A stretch of 64,000 bases of DNA, taken from Hypomyces perniciosus. Its lineage: Eukaryota > Ascomycota > Sordariomycetes > Hypocreales > Hypocreaceae. A model generated the notes under the pieces. It did no database searches and was not told the origin of the DNA. It was given only the letters and a program-made list of their open reading frames with translations. Within the stretch, counting starts at the first letter, position 1; each line of letters opens with the position of its first letter. Of this stretch, positions 47,240-60,075 are shown in pieces. A program made the position numbers and the translations under genes. The DNA lies in contig SPDT01000013.1 of NCBI GenBank assembly GCA_008477525.1, positions 667,501 through 731,500 on the forward strand. Reading direction: 5' to 3'.

Positions 47240-48330
47240 AGATATAGATATATCCTACTTTCTCTATAATAGCGTTAAAAAGCTAGCCTTTCTAGCTGCT
47301 GCAGTATAAGACCCTTAAACGCTTAAGCAAGTACTTTATAGTCCTGATAAGACTAAGTGGCTAGCAGCGATTTATAGCGAATTTGACCAGCTAGTCGAAC
47401 AATACACCTTTGCTTTTATTAAGCGTAATAGTATTCCTAAAGGCAGGAATCCTATTATTAGTCGATTAGGTTTAAAGACTAAAAAAGACCAGAACAATAG
47501 AATAGTTAAATTTAAAGCTAGGCTAGTTGCTAGGGGCTTTTAATAACTAGAAGGAATAGATTTTAACTAAACGTTCGCCTTAACGGCTGTTCCTTCTACC
47601 TGGCGGCTTCTATTAGCCCTAGCCACTATCTATAACTAGGAGATCGAATAAATCGACTTTATTGGTGCATTCCTTAACGGGATACTTAAGGAAACTATCT
47701 TCCTTAACTTCCCTAAAGGATTTAAAGATTATGCCAGTTAAGCTTCCTTTAAGATTAAGTCTATTTTTAAAAAGCTGGGTTATAACCCTGATATAGATCA
47801 GGTTACTCAGTTACAGAAAGCTCTTTACAGTTTTAAATAGTCCCCTAAAGAATAGTAACAGGCCTTACAAGCCCTAGGAAATAAACTAGGATATAATCCT
47901 TTAATTTCTGACTCTGCTATTCTCTATAATCCTAATAATAGTATTTTTATTGTTACTTATATAGATAACTGTCTTTTTATTGAACTAGATAAAGAAGCTA
48001 TAGCCTAGTTAAAGCTAGCTTTTAATAAGGTTTATACTATAAAAGATAGAGGCCCTGCTTTTTTCTTTTTAGGGGTTTAGATAGTTAGGGATAGAAAAAG
48101 AGGCTTTCTTTGGCTTTCCCAGAAACAGTATATTACTGAAGCTATAGAGTTTTTTAACCTTTAAAACTCTAAGCCTATCCAATTACCCCTGCAGCCCTTT
48201 ATTTTAACTAATAAAACTATAACTAAACTAGATAAAGCTAATACTAAGCTTTTTCGAGCTATTATTAATACTATTATCTACTTAACAATTTATACTTGAG
48301 TAGATACTAGCTTTCTAGTCTAGTGGCTAG
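47240..48330 (+). pseudogene. Copia-2E reverse transcriptase
   Basis: RVT_2-type reverse transcriptase. From 47,340: QVLYSPDKTKWLAAIYSEFD, then KFKARLVARGF (about 47,505-47,540), DFIGAFLNGILKETIFLNFP (47,655-47,715), LYSFK-stop-SPKE (47,821-47,850, the LYGLKQSP block) and FIVTYIDNCLFIEL (47,946-47,985, the YVDD catalytic block with its second Asp now Asn). Most stops are TAG or TAA at Gln or Trp positions. The frame ends at CTAG, the target of Gypsy-2A, and resumes at 60484. Confidence 0.88.
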
Positions 48331-48738
48331 TTTGTTGAGGGGGAATTGGCACTCTAAAACATACACACAACACACACACACACCCATACACAATAACTAG
48401 TATCGAGCGCGGGAACCGCGCTCCTAACAGAACCGCGAAGCGGCGATTAAGTAATATAGGGGCTAAAAAGATACTGCAGATTATTTAATTATAATGCCGG
48501 CAGCCAAAAGCAATTAACGGTTACCTTTATACGCTTTAGCGACTATATTCTTATAGGTAGGGTTATATATTAAAGGGGGAAGAAGGTTATTGTTTATTAA
48601 ACTAGGTCTATCTATATATCTTTATACTCCTATGCTTTCTTAATCCAGTAGCTGCTTAAATAAGCAGCCAACCTTTCTCGGGTAAGCTAATAAAAAAAAA
48701 ATACTGGTGCGTTAGGTATGTTAGTTACCCTTAACAAA
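48331..48738 (-). repeat. Gypsy-2A 3' LTR with GAA-loop hairpins
   Basis: Plus-strand ends TTTGTTGAGGGGG and TTAACAAA (TG...CA would give 48333-48736). It contains a CA-rich microsatellite (48361-48395). It also contains a perfect hairpin GAGCGCGG/CCGCGCTC with loop GAA (48405-48423), a second hairpin CCGC/GCGG also with loop GAA (48433-48443), and GCTGCTTA/TAAGCAGC (48651-48668). Confidence 0.88.
48361..48395 (+). repeat. (CA)n microsatellite in the Gypsy-2A LTR
   Basis: Runs of CA dinucleotides with small breaks. The partner LTR has the same site at 60,103-60,140, with CA units changed to TA, a direct view of the CpA-to-TpA mutation bias. Confidence 0.85.
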
Positions 48739-49139
48739 ACCCTCCCTATAAGCATTCGCGAATGAAAATAGTGAATTTCGATAAAATGCTTTTCCTATTA
48801 ATCCCCCTAATACTAGTATAATAATATTTAAGGAAAATATAAACAATATAGGAAAATAGCGGAAAAAGTATTATTAAAAGAAAAAAAAGAAAAAAAAAAG
48901 AAAAAAAAGAAAGAAAATTAAAAGTAAAACTACTGCCGTTTATATTACTAATTCCTCTTTATTTAATCTATATTAAATTATTCCCTTCCTATTAGAATTA
49001 TTATAATTAAATAGTCCCCTTTTATTAATCTCTTTATCGCTAGGTATTTTAAGCTACTATCTGCTTATCTTATATTAGTTATTTTATTATTTATGTAGGT
49101 ATATAAACTTATTCTCGGATATTATCTTAAGTTAATTTA

Positions 49140-49740
49140 TCTATTAGCTTTAGTAAGGTTAAGCTGCAGTATATATTTAAGGCTATAATTCGCTAGACCT
49201 GGGAATATTAAAGTGCAGTTTTCCCTATTACTGCTATAAAGGCTACTATTATAGCTTGCCCTCTTTTGCCTAGTTTTAAAAGAGCTTTTTTATTATCTTT
49301 AAGTACTTGCTGGTTAGGTTTAGTAGTAACTCTTAAAACTCTTTTATCTTTTAAGTCTTGGTTATCCTTTAATGCATTAAAAGAGCTACTACTTTTTTTA
49401 AAGGAAACTAACTTTATATCTGAAATTTCAGTATTATTAGCGATAGCTGGCATAGTTAGCGGGGGTCTTATAGGTTATAGCATTACTGAGAAATGCATTA
49501 ATTTACTTTTAGTCGCTAATCCTATTACTGTTTTTGTAAAAGACGCTGCTTATATTGCCGGGCTAGTAGTATTATTTTATTTCTTTACTATTAATATTAT
49601 TTATAGAGTAAAGGAGAATACTTTTCTTTCCCTTTACTGTAACTGGCTTAGCTGTATAGCTAAGGGTACAGGTATTGTTAGTATAAAAAGTTGCGTTCTA
49701 GATACTGGCTGCTATTATTAAAATCTTTTTTAAATGCCTA
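49140..49740 (-). pseudogene. Unidentified 3'-terminal ORF of Gypsy-2A, minus strand
   Basis: A minus-strand frame stays readable for about 200 codons, its stops being almost all TAA at likely Gln positions. A stop-free core (49453-49208) begins MPAIANNTEISDIKLVSF, continues Ser/Lys/Asn/Gln-rich, and ends GKRGQAIIVAFIAVIGKTAL. It lies ~0.5 kb inside the 3' LTR, beyond the integrase region, where standard Gypsy elements have nothing or an accessory frame. The 151-codon plus-strand frame over the same bases (49266-49721) is strongly hydrophobic and is best explained as its antisense. No family recognised; it may be an accessory gene or the gag-like tail of another insertion. Confidence 0.4.
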
Positions 49741-51300
49741 GAGGTAAAAAGGTAATTAATTATCGAGAAAGACTATTATTATAATAGATTAACCTATTCT
49801 CCTTTATAGGGTTATTTATTAATACTTTTAGGTCAGCTAGGCATTAACTATTAATCTTTATTATATTCCTCCTATAAATTATTTTAAGAGGAGCCTATTA
49901 ACTTTAATTTAATTCAATTAAATAATACCTAATTAAAAAAGGTAGGATATCTTTAATATTTATCTTAGAATTTATAGTAGTAAGTTTATTTACTGCTAAA
50001 GATTAATGCAAAACCTAAATAATATTTATATAGCTTTTAGCTAAGTATTTAAAGTATAGGTATTAATATTAATCTTAAAGTAGAAGTTTAAATCCCTTTA
50101 AGTTAGTTATTTTATACTTTTTAAGGCTAAAGGAGATAGGGATTTTACTTAAAGGTCCTGCCAGTTAATTTAATTTAATGCCAATAAGTCTATAAAGCGT
50201 TTACTGGATCTAGAATAGGCTTAAATAGCTATATTTATTAGCTCCAGGTTATTCTATATATAGGACTATATAAAAGCTAAATAAATAGAGAAATCCGGCT
50301 TTCTTAACTATATAGGCCTATAAATTAAAGAACTGCTACACTTAGCGCTTACAGTTATATCTATAAAAGTTAAAGTAATAGAAGTATTTACATTTATTAA
50401 AAATATAAGTATACTAGTGCTTAAAGAAATAAATTAACCCTGTAAGAATTTATTATCTTTTAATAAAGTGCTAGAAGTTTTATAGTCTATTAAGAATATT
50501 AAAAGCTTAAAGTACTATTTAATTAAAGGCAGGGGTACCTTTAAAAGTATCTATAAATATTATTATTTTAGTTTAAACTGCTTTAATAGTTGCTAGTCCT
50601 TTTATTATTATATAAAGTATTGCCTTTAAAGTAAAGTTTAATATTTATTTTTTATAGGAGAGGTTATATAAAAAGTTATAGATATCTTTAATATAAAAGC
50701 ACTATTTATTTACTTTAAAGTTAAGTATTAGTATAAGATTCTTATAGTAAATATAATTTAAAGTAATTATTGTTTTAATTAATAGTTATAAATAACTAGT
50801 AATATATTAGTTAAGTTAAAGGTAGATCTATAATAGTTAATAGCTATATTAACTTATAATAGGATTAAAGGTAAGGTTTTATTTATTTAGCTTAAAGAAG
50901 TTCTTAGCGTGGCCTAGGGATACTTAGCTGATATAGTAAAGGAGTAGAGTTTTTAGTTTATTTTCTATAGGCTAGAAAAATAAAGTAAAAGGGTAAAGGT
51001 TTTTTTTTAAATAGGATATTATAGTAAAAAAGGAAAAAGGGTATAATTAAATAGTTTTAAAGTAGGATTTAAAATAAAGGCAATATTTTGGTTATAGTAA
51101 GATAAGATTATATTTAAATAGATAGAGAAGAAAAAGAGGCAGAGTATAATATTATTTTTATCTTTTTATAGGTGCAGGTATACAGTTTAGTGTATAGGGT
51201 GGTTTCTTTATTATATATAAATTACTATTCCTTTAAAGTAGCCTCTATAACTCGCTTATTTTCTTTTTTTTTTCCTTTCTCTCTCTCTCTTTTCTCTTCC
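49741..51300. other. Gypsy-2A 3' interior, unassigned
   Basis: AT-rich. Several frames look open if TAA/TAG are read as lost Gln codons, so strand cannot be decided. A long pyrimidine tract lies at about 51,250-51,305 (purine tract on the minus strand). No motif recognised. Confidence 0.4.
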
Positions 51301-51309
51301 TCCTAATTT

Positions 51310-54000
51310 TTCCTTAACTATTATTTAATTATAAAGGATCCTGCTAGAAAAGCCTGTTATTAGTTGCTTAATATAGCTGACTTTATCGATATACCTGTTA
51401 TAGGCAAGAAAACCTTTAGCGAGATTTCTTTATCCTGGAAAGGTTAAACCCAGCTTTATTTCTCTGCTTAGCCGTCTACCCTAGATAAGGCTTTGGTAAA
51501 TAGGTATTATTTAATCGGCGTTTTTATTTTAACTTTATCTAAATCCGAGAGTATTTCGCTATTTAGATTATAAGTGGTGTTAATATTAGTTAATTAAACT
51601 TGCCAATTTATTTAAAGATTACTTTCTCCTTTTTATTTATACTATCTTTATTGCTTTTATTATTTATAAAAGGTTATACCTTTAAGGAATATTTTTAGCG
51701 CTATACTTTTAAAGGCTTTTAGTTATATCTTTAAAACGTTATATGCGCTATTAAAAGAAAGCTTCTTAAGCCTATTTATATCCCAGTAAAGATTTCGCAT
51801 ATTTATAGGTGGTTTTTTCATGCTCTTCTTAAGCAGATAAAGTATATTAAGGCCCTGTTTATATTGTTTTACAGATAGCGCAATCTTTAATTCTGCTAAA
51901 AGTGCTTTTAAACTTAGTTTATTACTATTATAACTGCTAAAGAATATATTTTATTCCCTTTTTATAACTATATCTCTATCCTAGGTTTTTAATAAAAGGA
52001 CTATTTAAATTACCTTTAGTTTAAGGCCTTTTTTTATATTTAGTGATATCTTTTTGGTTACTAGCTTTAATAAAGTAACTAAGGTATAGCTACTATTTTC
52101 CTTAAAAAGGATTAAATACCTACTTCTATTAGGCCAGTAGTCTCTAGCTATCTTAATCCTTTAATAGCCTTTTATTTTATAAAGGACTTTCTTTATCTTA
52201 AAGGAAATAAAAAGGCAGAGAGTTAGGTAATTTAATAGGTTTAGAAGTTTATTTCAGCTTTTACTATTAAAAAATAAACAGGTAATAGGGAAATATAGTT
52301 AATAAATTATTTAATCTTACAGTTCTTTTCCTTATAATATACCTAGGTTATATTTTTTATAGGCAGGGTAATAGACTTTAGTTAATGGCTGTCTTTTCCC
52401 CTTTAAAAATAATACCTAGTAGCTGTTTTTTAGGAACGTTACTGCTTATCCTTCTTTATATATCCTTTATATAAAGGTAGTTATCCCGACTTATTTAGTT
52501 TATTCTAAGAATAGCTACTTTAAAGTATTATAAGGGACTGCGTCTTAGTTAAAATATCTCTTCTTCCTTTAACTTATAAGTATATACCCTAGTTCTTAGC
52601 TAGACTATTTAATCTTATTAATTATATATTCCTTTAATAGTTAAAGAGTTACTATAAAACTCTTTAAGTTTTTAGTTATTAATAACTTTAATTATTACTT
52701 TATTAACCACTTTATCTTTAAGTAGGTCTTTATCTACCTTTAAGTTTTAATTTATAAAAGTCTCTTTATTATTTTTAACTACCCACTAGCTAAATCTATC
52801 TTTTATAAACTTCTTTAAATATTCACTTAAATAAGTTTTATTAAGCGGGACCCTATTTAATATTTTTAGTTTATATACTTTTATTATATCTACTTAAAAC
52901 TTAATCTTAAATAGGCCTAGCTAATATATCCTTAGTTTTATATCTTTTAAAAGGTCCTTTTAGCGCTTTATATTATAGAGTAAGATACAGTCGCCAAAGA
53001 GGAGTAGTTTAGCCGTTTTCTGTAGTAAATATTAATTATTAGTATTTATCCTTTTAGTTAATATTTAATAAAATGCAGTTACTCTCTTTTAGGCTATTTT
53101 AATATCTCCTTTTTTTCTTTCAAGTATCTAGATATATACTATTAATTAATTTTTTATTATATAGACTTTATCCTAGTTAATTAGCCGTTAAGTAAATAGT
53201 TTTACCTTTAAGGGAAAAATCAGTTTTTAGCTAAATAATAGGTAAAACGCAGAGTATTTTATTAAGCTTTTTACTGTATATCTATTAGCTATAATCGCCT
53301 TATCCAAATTCCAGAACCACTTTTTATTAAGCCTAGCTATCTTTATTAATACTAATATTAAACTTTAATAGCTGACTTTTACTATAGCGTTAACTTTAAA
53401 GTTATATACTAATATCTAAATAATCTTAACTTTTAAATTAATTAATACCGTTAAGAGTATTTTTTTTATTTCTAGTCCTTTATTTATAATAGCTTAAATT
53501 ATTATATTAAATTAATATATTTATTTAAATATAAACTTTATTATTATTATTAATATTAAAGTAAATATAGGTTTTACTTTTACTTATTTATAAAAGTTAT
53601 ATCTTCCTTTAAATAGGTAGATATATTTATAGTTACTTAGGATATATTAGGTATTAAAATAGACTTTCTTTATAGGCCTGGTTAGTTCTATTGCAATAGC
53701 TGGCTCCCTAAAGCGGTATAGATTAAAGCCTTAACATTAGGGGCATAATATAACTGCCTTGTATATATTGTTCTATATCTGCAGCCACTAGTATCTTCCT
53801 TTTAGGAACTAGAAAGTTACCTCTCGGCCTTTATAGCCTATTTTAGTATAGCACTGCTAGACAGCTATTTTCCTTAAAGTTAAGCTATTAAAGATAAATG
53901 CAGGTTAATAGCAGTATTTTATTAGTTTTGCCTATAACTTTTTATCTTTTATAATAAACCTTTTTATTTTATTCTTAAATTGCTAGAAGTCTATAGCTAA
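51310..54000 (-). pseudogene. Gypsy-2A integrase and C-terminal pol
   Basis: The minus strand of about 53,960-53,560 reads YKGREVTF-stop-FLKGRY-stop-WLQI, then P-stop-C-stop-GFNLYRFREPAIAIEL and RPIKKVYFNT. This corresponds to the H-R-G-R-x-x-T zinc region and the W-P-x-M...C-x2-C-Q-R segment of Ty3/Gypsy integrases, followed by the start of the catalytic core. Downstream to ~51,310 a basic, Gln-stop-rich frame continues (for example KKPPINMRNLYWDINRLKKL and KEISLKVFLPITGISIK), ending near 51,310. No chromodomain was recognised, so it differs from Gypsy-1. Confidence 0.65.
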
Positions 54001-55450
54001 GAGATTAAATAGTCTTTATATTATTTAGAGGTATTATGCGATTTATTAAAACTCCTCGCTATACTTTTCCCCTAGTAGTATAAACGAAATTATACCTAAG
54101 TGTATATCTATAAAATCTTTTAAGTCCCTTTCTTTCTTAGCTTTAACTTTATTTATAGTAGTTACTGGTTTACAGGATAAAGTGTCTGCTATAATATTTT
54201 CTTTCCTAAAGATATATTTAGCAGTAAAGTTAAAAAGAAGGATATAATTAATCTATTAAGTTATATACCCGCTAAAGATATTATTAATTTTACTATTTAT
54301 TTAATTAATAACTACTTTAATGTCTATTTCTAGTGTAAATAAAAGCCTATAAATATAAGTATAGAGCTTTTTAAAGGCTTAAAGTAAAGCTTTATATTCT
54401 TTCTTTATAGTATTATACTTTATTTCTAATAAAAGCCAGTATTTATTTTTATATTAAATTGGTTATCTTTTCTTTTTTATAATTTATATTAAGATAGCCC
54501 CTTAGCTTACTATACTGGCATTAACTATAAAGATTACCTCCCTATATCCTTTACTTACATTTAATATTACTAATATTAGGGTAAAAGTAATAAACCCTTT
54601 AAGTTTATCTATAGCTTACTATTATTCTTTAATTTACTTTTAAAGGGCATTTTTCTTTAATAGGGTTATTAAAGGTTTAGTAATTTACGCGAAATATTCA
54701 ATCTAGTATTTATAGTAGCTAACTAGATTAAAGAAAGATTAAACTTTATTAATAGTTTTATAATTCTTTTATTTTTTGATTTTAATGATTTTGCCTATAG
54801 CTGGTTAGCGCCCTTTTATTCTGTACAGGTACCCTATTAACTTGGCAGATTTTTAATAAAAGATTAATTTTACTGCTAAAATTATATATCTTAATAGTTT
54901 AATATTTACTAAAGTTTTATTTAGGTTTTGTAGATACTTTAAGATATAGCATTAAACCCTAAGTATTACTTCTTTACTGCTATATATAGACTTTAAACCT
55001 TATACTATAATATTGTCTAAAAATAGTCGGTAAACTATAGGTATAAGATTAAATAGTATTTAAAGAATAATATACTGAAATTGCGCTATTAAGTTTATAG
55101 CGCCTATTAGAAAAGTGCAGTATCTTAAGAGGCTAATAGGGCTTATAAATATAATTATATTTTGGCTTTTTTTATTAAAAGGGATTTAATTATAGTCTAA
55201 GAAAAAGTCTAGTAATAATAGTATTATATAACCTGTAAAGTCTTTGCTAAATTAATTTGCGTTTAAGGGAATAAAGGTATCCCTAATAGTTACTTTATTT
55301 ATTTATATAATAGAGTTAATAAAGTAAAGGCTACTATCTTTTTTCTATATTAAGAAAAATAGGTTTCTATATAGCCTATAGCTTTCCTTTAAAAGACCTT
55401 TTTTAATATATACTTATAGTAGGTTAATTACTTTCTTTTTTATACTTTTA
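54000..55450 (-). pseudogene. Gypsy-2A reverse transcriptase and RNase H
   Basis: Minus strand from about 55,220: LLLLDFFLDYN-stop-IPFNKKSQN and FISPISLLRYCTFLIGAINLI, corresponding to D-L-F-S-G-Y-x-Q-x-P-L and F-x-T-P-x-G-L-x-R-x-T-x-L-P-x-G-x-x-N. At 55,010-55,030 it reads RLFLDNI, the F-L-D-D-I catalytic block (Asp to Asn). This is the distinctive subgroup with FLDDI-V-K-G-P instead of YLDDILIFS. RNase H begins near 54,530 with REVIFIVNASIVS, equivalent to the T-D-A-S-P start. Stops at Gln/Trp positions throughout; inactive. Confidence 0.78.
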
Positions 55451-58400
55451 AGGATTAAGATACTACTGCTTTACTAAGCGTTATACTTTACTATATAAAT
55501 AGTCTATAGTAAGGCAATCTTAAAGTCTAGCTTTTTATATTCTATAAAATCCCAGGAAAGTGCTATTTCTTTATTTTTTAGGATCTATATTAAGATTGCA
55601 GTTTCTTATATTATCAGTTTCCCTTTTACTATCTTTAAGATTACTGCCAGGCAGTTTAATATAAGTCTTAACTTAGCTTTAATTAATAAAAACTTTAATA
55701 TAATATATTTAGTGAATAAAGTATTAGGGTTTAAATTATCTTTAACTTTATCCTACTTTTTCTATTTTTAATAAAGACTTTTAGTAAGAATAAAACTATT
55801 AAATAGGGTATTATTTACTAGATAGATTTTTATGCCCTTTTTTTTATATATAGTATTAGTTCTAATCCGCTTATACTTCCGCGCTCTCTTTTAAAACCTT
55901 CTCTTTTATTCCTTTACTCCTTTAAATTCCTTTACTGCTTTCTTTATTGCTTTTATTTAATCTTTTAACTTATTAGCTAATAGTAGCTAAATTAAATCCT
56001 CTTTAGTTTACTCTAATAGTTTATATAAAACCTCCTCTTTAAAAGTAAAATAAAGGTTTTTTAAGCTTTTTTCCGCTTTATTAACTTTATACTTAAATAT
56101 AAAGTTAATATTTATTTTAGCTTTAAGTTATATAATACCTCTATTTTATATTCTTAACAGATAGCTTTAGCAGTTAAAGTAATAACTTAAATATTCTTTA
56201 TTTTATATTTTATATATAAATCCCTATTCCTTAGTATATAATTAAATATTAGCTGCGCGGCCTAAATAAATAGTATCTTAAAGATAAAGGGTATTAAAAT
56301 GTTATTAGGTGTAATATAAAATCTAGCTGTTATCTAGGCATTGCCTATATATACTTAAATAATAGTTTTACTGTATATATTTACTTACCTATTATTAAAT
56401 ATAATGCTAATTACTTTATAGGAGTATATTATTATACTATATTTTACAGCTAGCTAATAAAAAATAATATTTCCCTTTAACTTTAAGTCTATAAGTGCTT
56501 TAATAAGTATACTATCAGGCTCTTTTAAATATACCTGTATCTGCAGTAGGTCCTGTAAGTAGTAAAAGATCTTTTTTATTTAAACTATATAAATCTAGGT
56601 TATAGACTTCTATAACTAATTTGCTTTATAGTTAACGGCTATATATAGTTACTTTAACTTATAAAAGTATATTTTTAAGGGTAGTAATAGGTTTAAGTCT
56701 TTAAAATTAAATAACTTTTTATTTAATAATCCCTTTATAAATAAAGGTTATAAAGTTATAGTTTTAAAAGGTTAGTTTTATAGCAATTAAATAATTTATA
56801 TAATTAGTTCTATATATATAGTTATTGCATTTAATCTTTTTAATAGTTTTTCCTTTAAAGGATATTTATATATAAAGATAGATATTACTTAATATAAAGT
56901 ATATTTAAAGATAGTTAAGTTGGTTTTCCTATAAAACTATATTTTAGTAATCCTTTATAATTTTATAATTAAATCTACTTTTAAAGCATTTATAAGTTTT
57001 AAAATAGTATTTAAAAAAGTGCTAGTTTTAAGCTTAATTGCATTATCTAGAATTACTGCTTAGATTATTATCTTAGCTCGCTCTACTCCTAGTAATTCTT
57101 CTTTATTTTTAACGCTTTCAGTTCTGCCTTCTTTATTATATTGCAGTCTAGACAGTATAGCCTTTAAGGTTATAAGTATAGGGTCTAAATATAGTTATAC
57201 TTTCTTAATTGGTTTTTCTGTTTAAGGCAGTAATAGCTCTTCCTTAGCTTATTTATCTGCTTTATTAATTATGTAAACATGCTTTTATCCCCTGTTAGTT
57301 ATAGGGTTAGCAAAGAGAGTTTAATTAAATAATTCTTTAGTTAAACTGGCCTGGTTATATTTATTTAAGGGTTTTTCTAGGGAGGCTGTTTTAGCTAGGT
57401 TTATAGAAAGATTTTTAACCCCTTTTACTTATATATTATCCCTTTTTTCAGCAATTATTTAATCTTTGCCTATAAAATATATAATATTTATTATTAATCC
57501 CTTTATAGGAATTATATCTAACCTTTATAGTACCTAGATTTTAAATATCTCCCTATATGCTATTTTATTATAGATAGTGCTAAAGAGTTTAGCTTTATAG
57601 GTAGTTAATTCTTAGTTAAAAAAGCTAGGTTCTATCTTTTTTGCAAATAATAGGCTTAAGGAAACCTTATTTTAAGCTTTAAATAATTCTACTTAAAGCG
57701 CTAGCATTTTTTATATATAGGTCCCGATAATTATAATTAATGTAATAAGTTAAAGTAGGACTAGGGTTTTCTGTGGGCCTATTTAAGCTATTCTTACTGT
57801 TAGGTTATATATTATAAACCTATAGCCTTTATTATAAGCTAATTTAATGCAGTTTTAAAGAAAATAGTCTTTATCTTTATAATACTAGCAGTATTTAATA
57901 TTAGTAACTGCCTTTAAATAGTTAATAAAGAAAGTATTTGGTATATTATTATATAAAGGGTTTATTATATTAATATTATTAATAGCGATTATTAAAGTAA
58001 AAGGTCTTTATTTAGGTTTATTGCTACTAGTAGTAACGCGATAATATTCTCTTTCTTTTAGGTTAATTGCCATTTCCTTTTACTAAAAGAGCTAAATTGC
58101 TAGTTTATTAAATTTTTCAGATAAAGTATTTATTTAATCTTTAAGCTGTAAAGTTATAGTTAATTCTGTAAGTTTAGGCTATTCTTTTTTTCGCTTTTTT
58201 ATCCTTAAGCTTAACTTTAACTCAAATAAATCTAATAAATCTTTAATCTTAAATAGTCTTTTATTAAACTCCTGAAAACAGGCTCTTTAAATATTAAGCT
58301 TTACTAGTATTCTATTATAAAAAAGTATCCAGACCTTAATATATATTAAATCCTTAAAATTATTAATTTCCTCAATCCCTTTAAAAGCCATTACTAGCTA

Positions 58401-60075
58401 AAGTAGCTTTAGTGGTATTACTTTCGCGATATTATAGGAATATAGTGTCGCTATCCTTTAATTTTTTTTATTAAGCTTTTAACAAAGATATTAATATTAA
58501 AGCAATTAATCTATTACAGACTGTATTTCTATAGGTTTATAGCAATAAAGGTTTTAAAGTTATACTGTATATAATTCCAATTAATCCTTATTTTATTACT
58601 TATAGTATTATAAAAGTTCTTTTTTTATTTTATCCCAGTTAATATTTTCTTTAATAAAAATCTAAACTATCTTCTATTCTTTTACTTTTATAAACAGTTT
58701 TAGGTACCTCCCTTAGTCCTTAATCAGGATTCCCTAATCTTCTATTTTTTATTTATGGTTTTTTAAAAACTAGGATATATTCTTACTATTAAATTTACTT
58801 ATAAAGTTAATCCCTATTAGTGGCTTTATGCCCTAGATATTCTTAAAGGCTTAAATAAAGAAGAGGAACTTTTAGGATAATGACTTCCCTTTTTCTATTA
58901 AAGAGCCTAATCCTTCCTTAAATTTTATTATAATAGATATAGATATTATTAATATTAGGTTAAATGTATAATTAAATAATTCTTTAGCTTAAGGGGTTAA
59001 AGATAGAGTTATATTTAATATCCTAGTAAAAGGAGGTTATTGGTTTAATTTAAACTCTTTTACTTTAAGTTAGAGGAAGTTATCGGAGTCTCGATTAAAT
59101 GGTTCTTTAATAAAAGAATGCCCTTTCTCCTATAGATTAAAGTTATCTAACTTAAATAACTAGCCTTTAAAAGAGTATTCTTCTTTTAGCTGAAAAAGGG
59201 ATATGTTCTTTTAGTAATAGAGCTATAGCGATATATTCCGTTAATATAGGGAGTTTTTTCATAAAAAAAAAGGGTTGCGTTTATCTGTCTAGGATAAAGA
59301 AATTAGCTAGTCTTTTAGGGATGGCTTTCTGCGTTAATACTGGTTGCGAGATATTAAGTGATTATTATTCTTATATCTTCTTAAAATATCTTTAATATAG
59401 GTAAAGACAGCCTATATACTAGAGATTATAAAAGCGGTAAGAATAGTGCTTTTATCTAGAGTTAAGAAAAACCTAGCCAGGAATATCAGTAAAACTAAAA
59501 TAAAGTCTCTATACTAGGAGATTAAATAATCAGTATATCCCTTATTAGCCCCTTATAGCTATTTTACCTGTTAACTTACCTGCTAGTAAATGAAATAAGG
59601 GTTGTAATAATGTATTAATAGTTTAAAGGGGCTTGGGTTATATAATATTAACCGTTTTACCTATATATTCGCTTTTACTATAATAACTAGTCTTTTAGTA
59701 ATTTTCCTTAAAATCTTAGCTTTTAATTGGCAGGTATTATTAACTGGTAGTTTTTTAAGGTTCCGCTCTTTTATTATATTTTAGCGCGTTACGCCTAGGT
59801 TAACTAATCCTAACATCTTTTCGGAAATTGCAACCAGATAACCTATATTTTTAGAGTTAAGTATTATATTAATCTATATTAAATAGTTATAGAAGGGGTT
59901 TTAGGCTATTTCCTTTAGCTAATTGTCTTATATTTATATAGAGACTGGGTAAGGCTAGCTTATAATTCTATTAGTAGTTAGGTAAAGGTAGGTCTTAGTA
60001 GCAGTATAAAAGTGCCCTCAGTAATTACTTCCTAAGATGCAATCCCCGAGATTTCCCCCTGTCTTAATCACTAGT
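55450..60075 (-). pseudogene. Gypsy-2A gag/protease region, unresolved
   Basis: About 4.6 kb precedes RT in the element's sense. It must hold gag and protease, but no zinc knuckle or D-[ST]-G block could be read with confidence. Base composition is less AT-rich than Gypsy-1. The region is longer than gag plus protease usually need (~1.5-2.5 kb), so it may include an extra gene or a further nested insertion. Confidence 0.4.

Noticed and set aside
49266..49721. 151-codon hydrophobic plus-strand frame suggesting a membrane protein
   Set aside because: It lies opposite a minus-strand frame rich in Lys, Asn and Gln. Loss of CAA/CAG on one strand leaves Leu-rich, stop-free frames on the other, so it is best read as antisense.
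51337..52200. Plus-strand gene starting after the pyrimidine tract at 51,250-51,305
   Set aside because: The opposite strand reads as a basic, Gln-rich C-terminal pol continuation of Gypsy-2A in the correct order after integrase; the plus frame is probably its shadow.
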